A DNA stretch of 59,913 bases from Nitrosomonas ureae (GCF_900108305.1 NZ_FNUX01000017.1:1-59913), one strand, 5' to 3'; shown: positions 1 to 9,204, numbered from the stretch's first letter. Made by a program: numbers and translations. The notes: generated by a model from the letters alone, not told the origin.

Positions 1-95
1 CTAACAGCCGCATTGACGAGTTGTTGCCATTTGCGCCGGAATTCATTCAATCACTTAAATTGAAGCAATAATAGGTGGTGGGGTTGGACGCTTAC
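1..95 (+). mobile_element. Right end of an IS66-family insertion sequence (partial)
   Basis: Bases 1-72 read as the last 23 codons of a transposase, with an SRIDELLPF-type C-terminus like that of the large IS66 transposase (TnpC), then a TAA stop. The tip at 81-95 reads GGGTTGGACGCTTAC, the exact reverse complement of the tip at 59819-59833. Eight bases directly outside it (96-103, GCTTAATC) recur directly outside the other tip (59811-59818); an 8-bp target duplication and GTAAGC tips are usual for IS66. The middle of the element is not in the window. Confidence 0.85.
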
Positions 96-258
96 GCTTA
101 ATCTTTCAACATCAAAAGAGGCCAGCGATTCCGGGCTTGATGGGACTAATTGGTCTTGCACTGTATGGAAAGGTGCCAGATGGATACACAGACTTTGGCC
201 TTGGTCATTAACTATGGCACAACCTATCAATCGTTAGCCTTCACAAGCGAAGATGCTT
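96..258 (+). pseudogene. 3' part of a second, broken copy of the proteasome-like cassette gene
   Basis: This stretch is nearly identical to 11839-11998, the end of the intact gene at 10941-11948 plus about 50 bases downstream, up to and including the AAGATGCTTT that starts the next cassette gene there. The 5' continuation of this copy is at 59665-59818, on the other side of the IS66. The copy has no 5' half and cannot make the full protein. It shows that the cassette region was partly duplicated before the IS66 landed in one copy. Confidence 0.8.
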
Positions 259-284
259 TGGCGTTGATGAGAACAGGTTTGATA

Positions 285-560
285 CCGGTTTCCACCCACC
301 CCAACATCAAAAACCAACCCTTCATCCGGTTGGTTTTTTTCGCCTACTCTCGCGTGTTCGCGGGAATTCTTGAGGATTCTTGCGGACTTCAAGGTTTCAA
401 GAAATCCCACAAATTCTCTTATTTTTTCTCTTTGCCCATTATTCTCTCCACCCCTACCCGTCTTGCAAGTGCGAAATCCGCAAGTTTGTGTTTTTTAGAT
501 GATATAAATCAATCAATTATGAACGGACTAATTAAGTGTTTGATTTTCAGCATTGGTTAC
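285..560. repeat. Diverged direct repeat, copy A
   Basis: About 275 bases that match 3395-3668 in the same orientation at roughly three bases in four. Shared landmarks are an intrinsic-terminator-like stem, the phrase CGGGNATTCTTGAGG, the phrase AAATCCCACAAATT and the phrase CAGCATTGGT at the end. No convincing reading frame is conserved between the copies. The two copies bracket the three-gene unit at 694-3045, so recombination between them could delete or mobilise it. Confidence 0.65.
311..340. terminator. Intrinsic terminator-like hairpin in repeat copy A
   Basis: Stem AAACCAACC (311-319) pairs with GGTTGGTTT (328-336) over an 8-base loop, followed by a T run to 340. An A run on the other side would let it also work on the minus strand. 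The other repeat copy keeps a shorter form at 3424-3447. Confidence 0.6.
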
Positions 561-693
561 CCGGAAGATAATTCACACATCTAAGTTCTTTGCATTTCGT
601 GTGAACATAGCATGATTGCTATGCGAACTAATAACTTCTCAATCTGTCAATCAAAGTGTAAACTGTCAAATCTGATGTCAATTGGGGAGTGCT

Positions 694-1497
694 ATGGGAC
701 AAAAAATGAAGAACGCACCGGTGTATTTCACCATTGCGCAAGTTCGGCATAATCCCGTCCTGCGCTTGGGTTCATACGCGCCCGACATACAAGATCGTAT
801 GCGGAAAGCTGGCTACCCCGACTTTAAAAAGAGTGTTTCTATGGCATTCACACTGACCGCACAGATGGGAGATCCCTCGCAGCCGCACAATCCCGTCGTT
901 GAGCAGGTTGAGAGGCTGATGTTTTTCAGCACGGACAGTACAAAAGGATTCATTGTCGAGCAGAATGCTTTGTCCTTTCATACGACCGAATACGATACGT
1001 TTGAGACGTTTTCTGATGAATTCATGCGAGGCTTGGCTATTGTGCACGAATGTGTGACGCTAGCCCATACAGAACGGATTGGTCTACGATATCTTGATGC
1101 AGTCGTTCCTCCTGAAGGTGAAGATGGTTTGCCAGATTTTCTAGCCCCCGGCGTCTTGGGACTGAGTAGTCGACTGCCTAGTGATGTTCGAGTGTCCCAC
1201 TCGTTCTCTGAAACACATATACAGGCTGCCGAATGTAACGTCTTAGCAAGAACGATTATTCAAGGGGGGCCACTTGGATTCCCGATGGATCTTCAACCTA
1301 TAGGTGTAAAAATTATTGACCGCTTTGGTAAAATCAACGGTATTCATGCAATCATCGACACTGATGCCTCGATCGAAGGACGCTATTCTTTTGATCTCGA
1401 ACACATAAAATCTCAGCTGAAAATACTGCGAGAAGGTGTTGGTGTTGCATTTGAGGCAACAGTAATGCCACTTGCTGTGTCAGCTTGGAATGACTGA
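694..1497 (+). CDS. TIGR04255-like family protein
   Basis: The protein is about 267 residues. Its N-terminal YFTIAQVRHNPVLRL and the following domain rich in beta-strand-like segments resemble the TIGR04255 family, whose function is not established; this is recognition by eye. ATG 694 is preferred over an in-frame TTG at 682 because GGGGAG lies 5 bases upstream of it. No signal peptide or membrane segment is visible. It is the first gene of a tight three-gene run (gaps of 19 and 11 bases) on the plus strand, which suggests one operon with the HTH protein and the SHDCD-motif protein. The unit sits between diverged direct repeats, as expected of cargo. A role in stress or phage defence is only a guess. 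Confidence 0.6.
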   Translation: MGQKMKNAPVYFTIAQVRHNPVLRLGSYAPDIQDRMRKAGYPDFKKSVSMAFTLTAQMGDPSQPHNPVVEQVERLMFFSTDSTKGFIVEQNALSFHTTEYDTFETFSDEFMRGLAIVHECVTLAHTERIGLRYLDAVVPPEGEDGLPDFLAPGVLGLSSRLPSDVRVSHSFSETHIQAAECNVLARTIIQGGPLGFPMDLQPIGVKIIDRFGKINGIHAIIDTDASIEGRYSFDLEHIKSQLKILREGVGVAFEATVMPLAVSAWND

Positions 1498-1516
1498 CAA
1501 AACCGGGAGATAAATT

Positions 1517-2182
1517 ATGTATGCAACCTATCAAGTTGACGGATTACCACGATCAACAATTCGGACTACCTTTGCTAAGGAAGATGACTATTCTCTTAAA
1601 ACCATCCAATCAAACAATTTGCGTGGACGCATCCTGACCTACTGCGTTGCCGGGACGTTTGGATTATTATCCCCTACCTATTTACATGCTAGTGCCGCCA
1701 CAGCAAATTGGCACATCAACCAGATCGAAATTAATGGAGAACGTAAAGTTACCGCCGCTCCAGTTAGCGCTTCTGCTCGAGATATCTCACATATACGTGA
1801 AGTCACAAAAATCTCGGTCTCAGAACTCGCCAGAGTTCTTGGCGTGTCGCGGCAGGCTGTCCATGAATGGATTAAAGGAGGGCCTCTATCCGCTAGGAAT
1901 GCTCAGCTGCTCTCCGAATTAGCGCAGGTAGCCGATGTCTTCCTAGAGTCGGGAATTGATGTCACCCCTCAGATACTTCGCCGGAAGATTGGAGGTGGGC
2001 AGTCAATTTTGGAATCTCTAAAACAAGATGGCAAAGCTATCGAATTGGCGCGGATGCTCGTTGACACGCTGTCGCGCGAATCGCAGCAACGTCAACACCT
2101 GGCTGCTAGACTTGCAGGGCGACCCAATCCTCCCTTAACCGACATCGACTTTGGTACGCCACATGTCAATGAAGACGTGTAA
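1517..2182 (+). CDS. Helix-turn-helix protein with a hydrophobic N-terminal segment
   Basis: The protein is 221 residues. Residues about 95-135 form a helix-turn-helix of the Xre/Cro kind, with ISVSELARVLGVSRQAVHEW as its core. A hydrophobic stretch at about residues 38-58 could be a membrane or signal segment, which is unusual for a DNA-binding protein. If the segment is real, the HTH would be tethered. Alternatively translation might begin further in, but ATG 1517 has a good GGGAGA site upstream. It lies between the TIGR04255-like gene and the SHDCD-motif gene in the same operon and may regulate it. The family is not recognised beyond the HTH. Confidence 0.55.
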   Translation: MYATYQVDGLPRSTIRTTFAKEDDYSLKTIQSNNLRGRILTYCVAGTFGLLSPTYLHASAATANWHINQIEINGERKVTAAPVSASARDISHIREVTKISVSELARVLGVSRQAVHEWIKGGPLSARNAQLLSELAQVADVFLESGIDVTPQILRRKIGGGQSILESLKQDGKAIELARMLVDTLSRESQQRQHLAARLAGRPNPPLTDIDFGTPHVNEDV

Positions 2183-2193
2183 GTGATCAGTAA

Positions 2194-3045
2194 ATGGCAG
2201 TCACCGATCGGCAACTTTTATGGCGTCAAGGCGATGTCCTAACCGATGAAGCGGCGAAAGCACTCAATCTACAGAATTCAGAAAATACGGATCAGCCTTT
2301 TGTTGTTGTTATTTCTCACGATTGTGATCTAGCCGCAGGAGTTGACAAAGCACCAGATTCTGAAGTGATTATCGGTCGGCGTATCGATGAGCTGGGCGGG
2401 GATTCATACGGCAAGACGGCTCGACGACTTCATATCGAGTACCTAACGGAGAACGGGCCAGTCACGATTGAGTTATTAGCAACTACAAAACAATCAATAG
2501 CCAAGTCGAATTTGTTTGCGACCCATCCACGCCAAGATATGTGGCTAGATGGACGTGGTGTCGGGATTCTCCAGAGATGGCTCGCATCCCGCTACCATCG
2601 AGCTGCATTTCCCGAGGCCTTTGAATATCGTCTGAGAGCAGCAACTATTCCAGGAAGAAAAACTTTCCTTAAGAAAATCGAAAGCATTCTAGATGCCGGA
2701 GGGGAACATATCCGAGCGCTATTATTCGATCTTGACGAAGGCAAGGACGTTGAACGTAAAACCCCGGAAGATCTTTATCAGCTTGGAATCATCGTCTTAT
2801 ATGACAGCTCTCAGGATGAGCCGATCGCGGCAATCGCTGCCACGAAAGCAGCGAAAGAATTAGAAGACCTTTTCGAGACAGCGTTTCATTCGCCAAAAGT
2901 CGGATGGCTAAATATATGTCTTCAGTATTGCGACCCGATGTCAGACAGCGCGATAACTGTTGCTCAGAGAGAAATGCTCAAGCAATGGCGTTTGGAGCAC
3001 ATGAGTCTTCAGACCGATCCACCACAACCCATGATCACACTCTAG
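2194..3045 (+). CDS. Unrecognised protein with an ISHDCDLA motif
   Basis: The protein is 283 residues, apparently soluble. The clearest landmark is VVVISHDCDLA at about residues 37-47, where closely spaced His, Asp, Cys and Asp could bind a metal or form an active site; this is inference from composition only. An RQGDVL segment near the N-terminus and a WLASRYHRAAFPEAFEYRLR stretch follow. It begins 11 bases after the HTH gene and ends the three-gene unit. No family name can be given with confidence. The most useful clue is its fixed company with a TIGR04255-like protein and an HTH protein. Confidence 0.5.
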   Translation: MAVTDRQLLWRQGDVLTDEAAKALNLQNSENTDQPFVVVISHDCDLAAGVDKAPDSEVIIGRRIDELGGDSYGKTARRLHIEYLTENGPVTIELLATTKQSIAKSNLFATHPRQDMWLDGRGVGILQRWLASRYHRAAFPEAFEYRLRAATIPGRKTFLKKIESILDAGGEHIRALLFDLDEGKDVERKTPEDLYQLGIIVLYDSSQDEPIAAIAATKAAKELEDLFETAFHSPKVGWLNICLQYCDPMSDSAITVAQREMLKQWRLEHMSLQTDPPQPMITL

Positions 3046-3394
3046 TATTTTTTCAGCAAAGCAATATGTTAATGTGTAGCTCAGCGACTTGTTACACTAT
3101 TGGATTTATTTTTACTACAGCTTGCCTTCGCGCCTGCGGTATTGGATAGGCCTCTTGCTCAAAAAGGTGTCCAAGTCATAAGTGAAGTTTGCTTTGCTGG
3201 GATAATAATTTGCCATATTTGACTGTTTATTTAGCTTAATATGGCACCTAATTAATCACACAGCTTCTCATCTGTTTATATTTCATTGATCAAATTATAT
3301 ATAGTATATTGCCAATCACTTTGCGTCGGCTGTCATTAACTCAAAGGAATCCTGAGCTTTCCGCACTTGTTAGTAATCTTGCGTACCAGTGTTC
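3046..3394. other. Intergenic stretch with no recognised gene
   Basis: AT-rich sequence between the three-gene unit and repeat copy B. No frame with a credible start, codon pattern or family resemblance was seen on either strand. A TAGCTTAATATGG phrase near 3233 is not part of any obvious dyad. Confidence 0.5.
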
Positions 3395-3668
3395 ATCTCC
3401 CCTAATCTCCACCAACACCAAAGACCAACCCTTCATTGGTTTTTTTTCACCTACTCTCGGGTGTTCGCGGGGATTCTTGAGGGTTTTTGCGGACTTCGAG
3501 GTTTCGCTAAATCCCACAAATTGGCACATTTTTTCTCTCTTTGCGCCTTTATTCTCTCCTCCTCTACCCGTCATGCAAGTGCAGAGTCCGCAAATTCATA
3601 TTTTTTTGACAATACAAATCAATGAATTACGCTCGGACGAATCAAGTGGTTGATTCTCAGCATTGGTA
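3395..3668. repeat. Diverged direct repeat, copy B
   Basis: The counterpart of 285-560. Compared with copy A it has many substitutions and small indels but keeps the order of landmarks: terminator-like stem, CTACTCTCG, GTGTTCGCGGG, a TTCTTGAGG block, a CCCACAAATT block and CAGCATTGGT. The level of divergence means the duplication is old, or that both copies came in separately with related elements. Confidence 0.65.
3424..3447 (+). terminator. Weak intrinsic terminator in repeat copy B
   Basis: Stem ACCAA (3424-3428) pairs with TTGGT (3436-3440), followed by a T run to 3447. It is the eroded form of the stronger stem at 311-340. It lies downstream of the three-gene unit on the same strand and could end its transcript. 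Confidence 0.45.
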
Positions 3669-4189
3669 GGCGGTGGAAACCGCTCGATTCAGCGAGTGGA
3701 GAATGCCATTGATGACGCACCTCCAATGACAGCATTTGGCTAAATCGACAGGCTGATTTGGGTCGATTCCGCTACTCACCAATATTTCAAGATGAGTCGT
3801 CCTACCAACTCCGATAGAATTTCTTGGCAGTCCCGTTGTTGTGTATTTGCCTAGTTTGCGATGTGTGTGGCTGTTATCCATCTCATCTTTGAATTTTAAC
3901 ATTTTTTTGTCTTACCAAAGTGCCAACTTTTCGATTTAGCTTCTCTATTTATCATAATACTTTGGCAATATATCCCTTCTTTTATTAAAACTTTATCTTT
4001 GATAATATGAGGATAGATTTTAACAGCTCTATACAATCTCCCTGCCAGAAGCGTCACTAGGTGGTTCCTTGTCATGTATCAACATGAATAAATTCTTCGA
4101 TGATTTACTGGGGTTTTACGTCACGAGTTCGAGATCTGTATCGGTATGGTTCACATAAGGAGAAAGCTGTTTTCAACTAAAGTCGCAGT
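3669..4189. other. Intergenic stretch with no recognised gene
   Basis: Lies between repeat copy B and the IS3-type remnant. An 81-codon minus-strand frame at 3657-3902 has no family resemblance and overlaps the repeat, so it is not called. The last 60 bases may include eroded IS sequence, but no clear terminal inverted repeat was found. Confidence 0.45.
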
Positions 4190-4722
4190 CACTCCACCCT
4201 TAAAGTTCAAGTGTGGGCGGCGGATATCACGTATGTACCGATGGAGAAAGGTTTTGGTTATCTCGTTGCCATCATGGATTGGCACTCTCGCAAAGTGCTG
4301 AGCTGGCGTTTATCCAACACACTGGATGCCGATTTTTGTATCCAAGCACTGGAAGCTGCCATCCAGGACTACGGTTGCCCGGAGATATTCAACACCGATC
4401 AAGGCGCTCAATTTACCGCAGAAGCATGGATTTGTATCCTGAAAAACCACGGCATTCAGATCAGCATGGATGGCAAAGGCCGCTATCATGATAATATTTT
4501 TATCGAACGGCTATGGCGTACAGTCAAGTATGAGCTCTTATACACCAGAGCATTCAGTAACACTTGAAGGAGGTAAGGCAAAACCTGACTCAGTGGTTTG
4601 ATTGGTATAATCAGGAGCGTTTTCATCAGAATCTTGATAACCAAACACCGAATGAAGTTTATTGGCATTCATCAAGCTGCCTGAGCTTGATTTACCCGCC
4701 TTGTCAGAGCTTAAATTTGTAA
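4190..4722 (+). pseudogene. IS3-family transposase (orfB) remnant, DDE domain
   Basis: Translation gives WAADITYVPMEKGF (first catalytic Asp), then FNTDQGAQFT (second Asp) and IFIERLWRTVKYE (catalytic Glu), the DDE core of IS3-type integrases. The beginning is missing, with a stop just upstream of the HSTLKVQVWAADIT frame. The frame is broken near 4564, and the rest (LKEVRQNLTQWFDWYNQERF, then HQNLDNQTPNEVYWH) continues in another frame to a TAA at 4720. It cannot be active. It marks an old IS insertion between the repeat-flanked unit and the cobalamin genes. Confidence 0.85.
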
Positions 4723-4913
4723 CTTTGCTTTCAGGTTGTACAGGTTAATGGTGCCACTTCACAACCTGGCGTTATGGGTTCGTTTTGGGATAAACTTTTA
4801 TCGGCTGATGACTCAAAACATTCAATTTGCGATTCTCCGTGGTCTTGCCACGGTTGTTTATTTCCAGAACTTGAATGTTGATTCCATCCTGATTCTGCGT
4901 CTAGGCGGTATGT

Positions 4914-5819
4914 TTACACTTTTAGATGAATGTGATGTTTGGCGAAGCGTTCTTCAAAGGAAAATAACGCCGGGTGAAATAAAGAAGCTAACAATTCGAT
5001 GCCATCAACTAAATAAGTGCTCGGACAGGTAAACAAGTTGGCATCTGCAATATAAACCGCATTATTCTTGACAGCCAATAATTTTTTCCATCCTTCGCGA
5101 GTGTTCAGTTGAGATATTGCTTGTGTGGATTTTTCAATATCAAACCCACACGGGGCGATGACTAACACTTCAGGATCGTAAAGCGCAACTTTTTCCCACG
5201 GCGTAACAATAGAATACCCCGCCGGATTTGCCAGCATGTCCACGCCGCCTGCCTGAGCAATTTGATCGGGAATCCAGTGGCCGCAGTTATAGATGGGGTC
5301 GATCCATTCCATCACCATCACCCGCTTTAGTGGCGCACGATGAGCGCGTAGCGTGTCGATAATATAGTCAGTACGTTTTTTTAGTTGTGCTAATAAAGCG
5401 TGTGCGGCATCTTCTCGCCCTAGTGCACGAGCAATGTTGATGGCGTTGTCATATACATCATTGAGTCGTCGTGGCGTAAGCGGCACTACTAAGGGTTGCT
5501 TAGGAAGTTTGAAAATGGCGCGTGCAGCATCACTGGTATCGATTTGGCAGACATCACACACATCCTGCGTAAAAATGACATCGGGGGCGATCTCTAACAA
5601 CAGGTTTTCGTCTACGTAATATAAGCTTTTACCTTGTTGTATGGACTCTGAAACTACTTGCTCTATTTCTGCGCTGGTATAGGTATTTCCTTCAATGTGT
5701 GAGCGAATCACTTTTGGCCGATCTGAGGGACACTCAAAAGTAACGCCATGCAAGAATTCATCTAGCCCCATGTGTTGCATCATGTGGGTTGCCGCAGGTA
5801 GAAAAGAACACGCTTTCAT
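4914..5819 (-). CDS. Cobalamin-binding protein, BtuF-like periplasmic-binding fold without signal peptide
   Basis: The protein is 301 residues. MKACSFLPAATHMMQHMGL and DVIFTQDVCDVCQ are typical of the cobalamin-binding (BtuF-like, class III substrate-binding) family. GYSIVTPWEKVALYDPEVLVIAPCGFDIEKS matches the second lobe. No signal peptide is seen, so the protein may be cytoplasmic or non-exported, as in many soluble members of this family; the exact partner is unknown. It lies 9 bases downstream of the cobyrinate diamide synthase gene on the same strand, so the two are probably cotranscribed and concern corrinoid handling. No BtuC/BtuD transporter genes are in the window. Confidence 0.75.
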   Translation of the reverse strand: MKACSFLPAATHMMQHMGLDEFLHGVTFECPSDRPKVIRSHIEGNTYTSAEIEQVVSESIQQGKSLYYVDENLLLEIAPDVIFTQDVCDVCQIDTSDAARAIFKLPKQPLVVPLTPRRLNDVYDNAINIARALGREDAAHALLAQLKKRTDYIIDTLRAHRAPLKRVMVMEWIDPIYNCGHWIPDQIAQAGGVDMLANPAGYSIVTPWEKVALYDPEVLVIAPCGFDIEKSTQAISQLNTREGWKKLLAVKNNAVYIADANLFTCPSTYLVDGIELLASLFHPALFSFEERFAKHHIHLKV

Positions 5820-5828
5820 TTATTATCA

Positions 5829-7148
5829 TCACTCTGTTGTAGATGTGGAAATATTTTGATGGATCAATGTATTGCTTGGTAGAAATAATGCGGCCGCTGC
5901 TTGCGGGCATGAAGGAAAATACCAATGCACAAACGAGGCAGTCAGGTACTGGCGCTCCAGAATTGCCTCGCCCTTATTCCCCGTTCTTCCTTGTGCATGT
6001 CGGGTCGGCTGTTCATGCCATTGTATTGATGCATGGTGAAAAGTATGGCCGCGCAATATTCCGTTTGGAAAGGCACCCTGTTGCGAACCAATCGCTGTCA
6101 GTGATTCGTGAACAACAGCCGTCGCATTTATAATACCTGCCATGTGACCAATACTGCCAGCCATAAATTGCAAGGATGAACACAGATATAGCAAGCCTCC
6201 GCATTCAGCGAGAAGGGGTTTTCCTGCATTAACATGTGCATGTAAATCCTGTTTAAGTAATACGTTTTTTTCAAGAACTGATAAATGCAGCTCTGGGTAA
6301 CCTCCCGGTAAATAAACGCTGTCTATATTCGGCAGTCGATCACCTTGGCAAGGTGAAAAAAATACCAACTCGGCTCCCATGGCGAACAATAGATCAAGAT
6401 TCGCTTGGTACAAAAAGCAAAAGGCCGCATCCCGTGCTATACCAATGCGAATACCGTGCAAATATTTTTCAGGCTTTGGCTGTGATACCGCCAATGGCAC
6501 AACGGATGGTAGCGCCAATTCAAGATGCAGCGATACTTGTCGAGCAATGCAGTCGAGCTTTTGCATTGTTTCCTGATGCTGATCAAACATCACCAGTCCC
6601 AAATGTCTTTCTGGTAACACCATATTGGGGTCAGAGGCGACTCTTCCCATCCAGCGCACATCGCCGCGCAAACTATCTATCAATAACTGTGCGTGACCAT
6701 CGCTGTTAACACGATTGGCAATCACGCCAACACAGTTCAGTCGCGTGTCATAGTTAGCAAGGCCGTATACTAGGGCACCAAATGTCTGTGCCATTGCGCA
6801 TGCATCAATTAACAGCAGCACTGGCAAGTCAAGTAAGCAGGCGAGATCGGCGCTGGAGGGTGTGCCGTCGTGCAACCCCATCACGCCTTCAACCAATATT
6901 ATATCAGCTACTTGCGCGGCATCCGCGAGCAATGCTTGGCATCCTTCTTCGCCTACCATCCAGGTATCTAGTTGGTAGACTGGCGCGTCACTGGCATTCG
7001 TTAGCCAAAATGGATCTATAAAATCAGGTCCGGCTTTGAATACGCGTACTCGCTTGCCTTGCTGTACGAACGCGCGCGCAATACCGGCGGCGACCGTTGT
7101 TTTCCCTTGACCACTGGCAGGCGCGCCGATCAATACCATCATTGCCAT
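5829..7148 (-). CDS. cobB: Cobyrinic acid a,c-diamide synthase (CobB/CbiA type)
   Basis: The protein is 439 residues, the usual size. The N-terminal dethiobiotin-synthetase-like ATPase domain has a P-loop at residues 8-17 ([10 protein letters not shown]), [10 protein letters not shown] near 38-47 and [10 protein letters not shown] near 90. The C-terminal class I glutamine amidotransferase domain has [10 protein letters not shown], whose Cys is the nucleophile, and a late VHWYFPS motif near the end. It catalyses ATP- and glutamine-dependent amidation of the a and c side chains of cobyrinic acid or its analogue. Only this step and a corrinoid-binding protein are here, so the plasmid does not encode a pathway; it may repair or supplement a chromosomal or salvage route. 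The upstream edge is a broken hsdM, and no cobalamin riboswitch was seen. Confidence 0.88.
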   Translation of the reverse strand: MAMMVLIGAPASGQGKTTVAAGIARAFVQQGKRVRVFKAGPDFIDPFWLTNASDAPVYQLDTWMVGEEGCQALLADAAQVADIILVEGVMGLHDGTPSSADLACLLDLPVLLLIDACAMAQTFGALVYGLANYDTRLNCVGVIANRVNSDGHAQLLIDSLRGDVRWMGRVASDPNMVLPERHLGLVMFDQHQETMQKLDCIARQVSLHLELALPSVVPLAVSQPKPEKYLHGIRIGIARDAAFCFLYQANLDLLFAMGAELVFFSPCQGDRLPNIDSVYLPGGYPELHLSVLEKNVLLKQDLHAHVNAGKPLLAECGGLLYLCSSLQFMAGSIGHMAGIINATAVVHESLTAIGSQQGAFPNGILRGHTFHHASIQWHEQPTRHAQGRTGNKGEAILERQYLTASFVHWYFPSCPQAAAALFLPSNTLIHQNISTSTTE

Positions 7149-7207
7149 GCATATTTACTCGACAAAATACAGCTTAAAAATGTGTTGTTTCTGGTGGCGT
7201 TACAGAT

Positions 7208-7734
7208 GCGAGGGGTAAAGTGTTCCCCAGCGGTTTCATTGGAAATCTCGGCAAACTTGCGGATGAGTTCTTCAAACACCAGCCCCATTTGGCTGTCAGT
7301 GATTTTATCAGGGTGTAAATCCACATTGGCGGTAACTTGATACAGTAGGCCGGATTTAGCGAATTTGTCTATCTGGGCATAAAACTCAAAGCGCTCGAAA
7401 ATATCCCGCACCGCTACCGAAAACCCTTGGATATAGGAAAACAGGTTTTCCTGATATGGTCTTGGTCGCCCATCAGCTTTTTCATATCCAGGGGCGAGGT
7501 GTTGAAGAAACTCTGCCCGGTTTTACGGAGCAGGAAATGATCGGCATTTAAGCCGAGTTTCAACTTCTCTTCATGTTCTGCCAGCAAAGCGGCTTTGGTA
7601 GATTCCAAAACGCAATCCAAACGGCGCAACACAGTAAATGGCAGGGTAATCTTGCCATAATCGGATTGTTTGTAATCGCCACGCAACAGATCGACGACCG
7701 ACCAAATGAAGGCTGAGAGAGAATGATGATTCAT
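7208..7734 (-). pseudogene. hsdM: Truncated, frameshifted type I modification subunit (hsdM remnant)
   Basis: The minus strand starts with SLSAFIWSVVDLLRGDYKQSDYG and PFTVLRRLDCVLE, the N-terminal helical domain of HsdM. The frame breaks near 7452, where a base seems to be missing, and resumes as [18 protein letters not shown]. Homology runs through [15 protein letters not shown] to AGEHFTPR, then stops abruptly at about 7208, before the SAM-binding motif. What follows is unrelated sequence next to cobB. It differs from the intact hsdM at 50369, so two separate type I systems have passed through this plasmid. Confidence 0.85.
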
Positions 7735-7889
7735 ACGTCCTTAATTCTGATTTTTATTATTTTTGCTGCTGATTTGTATTCTATTTACCCATAATGGTAT
7801 AGGTAACATGAAAATACTGAAATAGAAAATAACAAAGGGCTGTGCGATTACTCTTCTCGTTGTATAAAGAAGGGGTTAATTCTTTATTA

Positions 7890-8636
7890 CTAACTACACT
7901 CCCAAAGAATAATACCGTCAATAGCATCAGTTGCTTTCTTTATTTCAAAAGCATTAAGCGAGGCAATCAGCTTGCTATTGAGTAGTTTGGTAGCTTCCGG
8001 CTGGTCTGCGCGAATTAGTCGAGTCCGAGTATTGCAGGCACGTTCCGTCCAGACTTGCGGATAGGATTTTACGTCATATCCACTGGATACAAGAATCCCA
8101 GCAGCATAGATTTCTTCTTTTAACTCTTCGTACTTCCAATCAACTTTTTTCAAAGTGTGCAGACTACCGAGTAATGCTAAAACTGGCGCCTCACCTGATA
8201 GCTTTATCAACTTTTTTGCTATCCACTGATCACGTTCAACACCGGGTTTAAAATCCGCATCCACAGCAACCAGTTTCAGGCACTTGCCATTAATTCTCAT
8301 CTCAGCCAGATCTTGGATCAGTTTTCGCAAAGGTGGATGATCAATTGGCGATGCTATATTCATATTTGCAACGGTTGCTTGGCCTTGCTGAATTTCATCA
8401 ATCAATGATTGTTGACCGCTGGAAATTTCAAGCGCGACTGTCAAGCATTTATTTTGTTGCAGGTGATGCGTGATCAGTGAATCAAAGAAAACAATAGACT
8501 CTGGGCGCTGGTGAGATTCACCGATCAGTGTCATGCTATTTGGCGTCATACCTTGCGCTATCCGGTCATAAACAGTGGTTGCATTGACCGATAATGAAGC
8601 AAACAAAATAATTGTAACGAAAAAATGTGACCACAT
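7890..8636 (-). CDS. Secreted ChaN/erythromycin-esterase-like superfamily protein
   Basis: The protein is 248 residues. A signal peptide is likely at residues 1-19 (HFFVTIILFASLSVNATT), giving a periplasmic product. MTLIGESHQRPES at about 35-47 carries the GExH signature shared by the ChaN (DUF399) and EreA-like superfamily, and LALLGSLHTLKK supplies a later conserved His. ChaN proteins bind haem or other ligands and some relatives are hydrolases; which applies here cannot be told. It stands alone between the hsdM remnant and the HU gene. The downstream 150 bases hold nothing recognisable. Confidence 0.5.
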   Translation of the reverse strand: MWSHFFVTIILFASLSVNATTVYDRIAQGMTPNSMTLIGESHQRPESIVFFDSLITHHLQQNKCLTVALEISSGQQSLIDEIQQGQATVANMNIASPIDHPPLRKLIQDLAEMRINGKCLKLVAVDADFKPGVERDQWIAKKLIKLSGEAPVLALLGSLHTLKKVDWKYEELKEEIYAAGILVSSGYDVKSYPQVWTERACNTRTRLIRADQPEATKLLNSKLIASLNAFEIKKATDAIDGIILWECS

Positions 8637-8842
8637 AATCCCGTCTAAATAGAAAATGTAAGCATAGACTTATAGCGAACAGAAAAGCAATTCATTGAGA
8701 ATTGAAATCCTACTGTGTCTTATATTTGCGAATAAAGTAGGTTTTTAGGCGATAAATACATAAAATTATTGAAAATTATTGATTTATAGCTATATCCTGC
8801 TAGATTACCATCCACTTCTTAAACCACTAATAAGGTGCCCTC

Positions 8843-9175
8843 ATGAACAAGACTGAACTGATTGAAGCCATTGCTACTCGCTCTAAAACCACAAAAACTG
8901 AAACAACTGCCATGTTGAACGGATTGCTTGAAGTTATTCAAGAAACCATGGCAAGCGGCAACGATGTTCAGTTAGTGGGGTTTGGTACTTTTTCAGTAAC
9001 AGAACGTGCAGGTCGTGAAGGCCGCAATCCAGCGACCGGCGAAACCATCACAATCCCTGCCAAAAAGGTCGTTAAATTCAAGCCAGGTAAAGCCCTGTCT
9101 GATGCTGCGGCCGCTGTTAAGAAAACCAATGCAGCCAAATCAGCAAAACCTAAAAAGACTGAAAAAAAGAAATAA
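8843..9175 (+). CDS. HU-family DNA-binding protein with lysine-rich tail
   Basis: The protein is 110 residues. Residues 1-90 are a standard HU/IHF-like domain: MNKTELIEAIA at the start, VGFGTFSV and the arm motif GRNPATGETITIPAKKVVKFKPGK. A 20-residue tail of Lys, Ala and Thr extends beyond the usual 90-residue end and could add non-specific DNA contacts. An AAGGTG site lies upstream of ATG 8843. A plasmid-borne nucleoid protein can soften the cost of carrying a large AT-rich plasmid; that role is inferred from other plasmids. Confidence 0.9.
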   Translation: MNKTELIEAIATRSKTTKTETTAMLNGLLEVIQETMASGNDVQLVGFGTFSVTERAGREGRNPATGETITIPAKKVVKFKPGKALSDAAAAVKKTNAAKSAKPKKTEKKK

Positions 9176-9204
9176 TAAGATCAGGTAAATTTTGATGGGA
9201 AGGA

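Noticed and set aside
150..584. A 144-codon open frame on the plus strand
   Set aside because: It runs through the broken cassette copy, a terminator hairpin and repeat copy A; the other repeat copy does not keep the frame, and no family resemblance is seen.
3657..3902. An 81-codon minus-strand frame
   Set aside because: It overlaps the end of repeat copy B and has no recognisable domain or ribosome-binding site.
7139..7207. A cobalamin riboswitch upstream of cobB
   Set aside because: The upstream DNA is hsdM remnant and unrelated sequence; no B12-box-like segment was seen.
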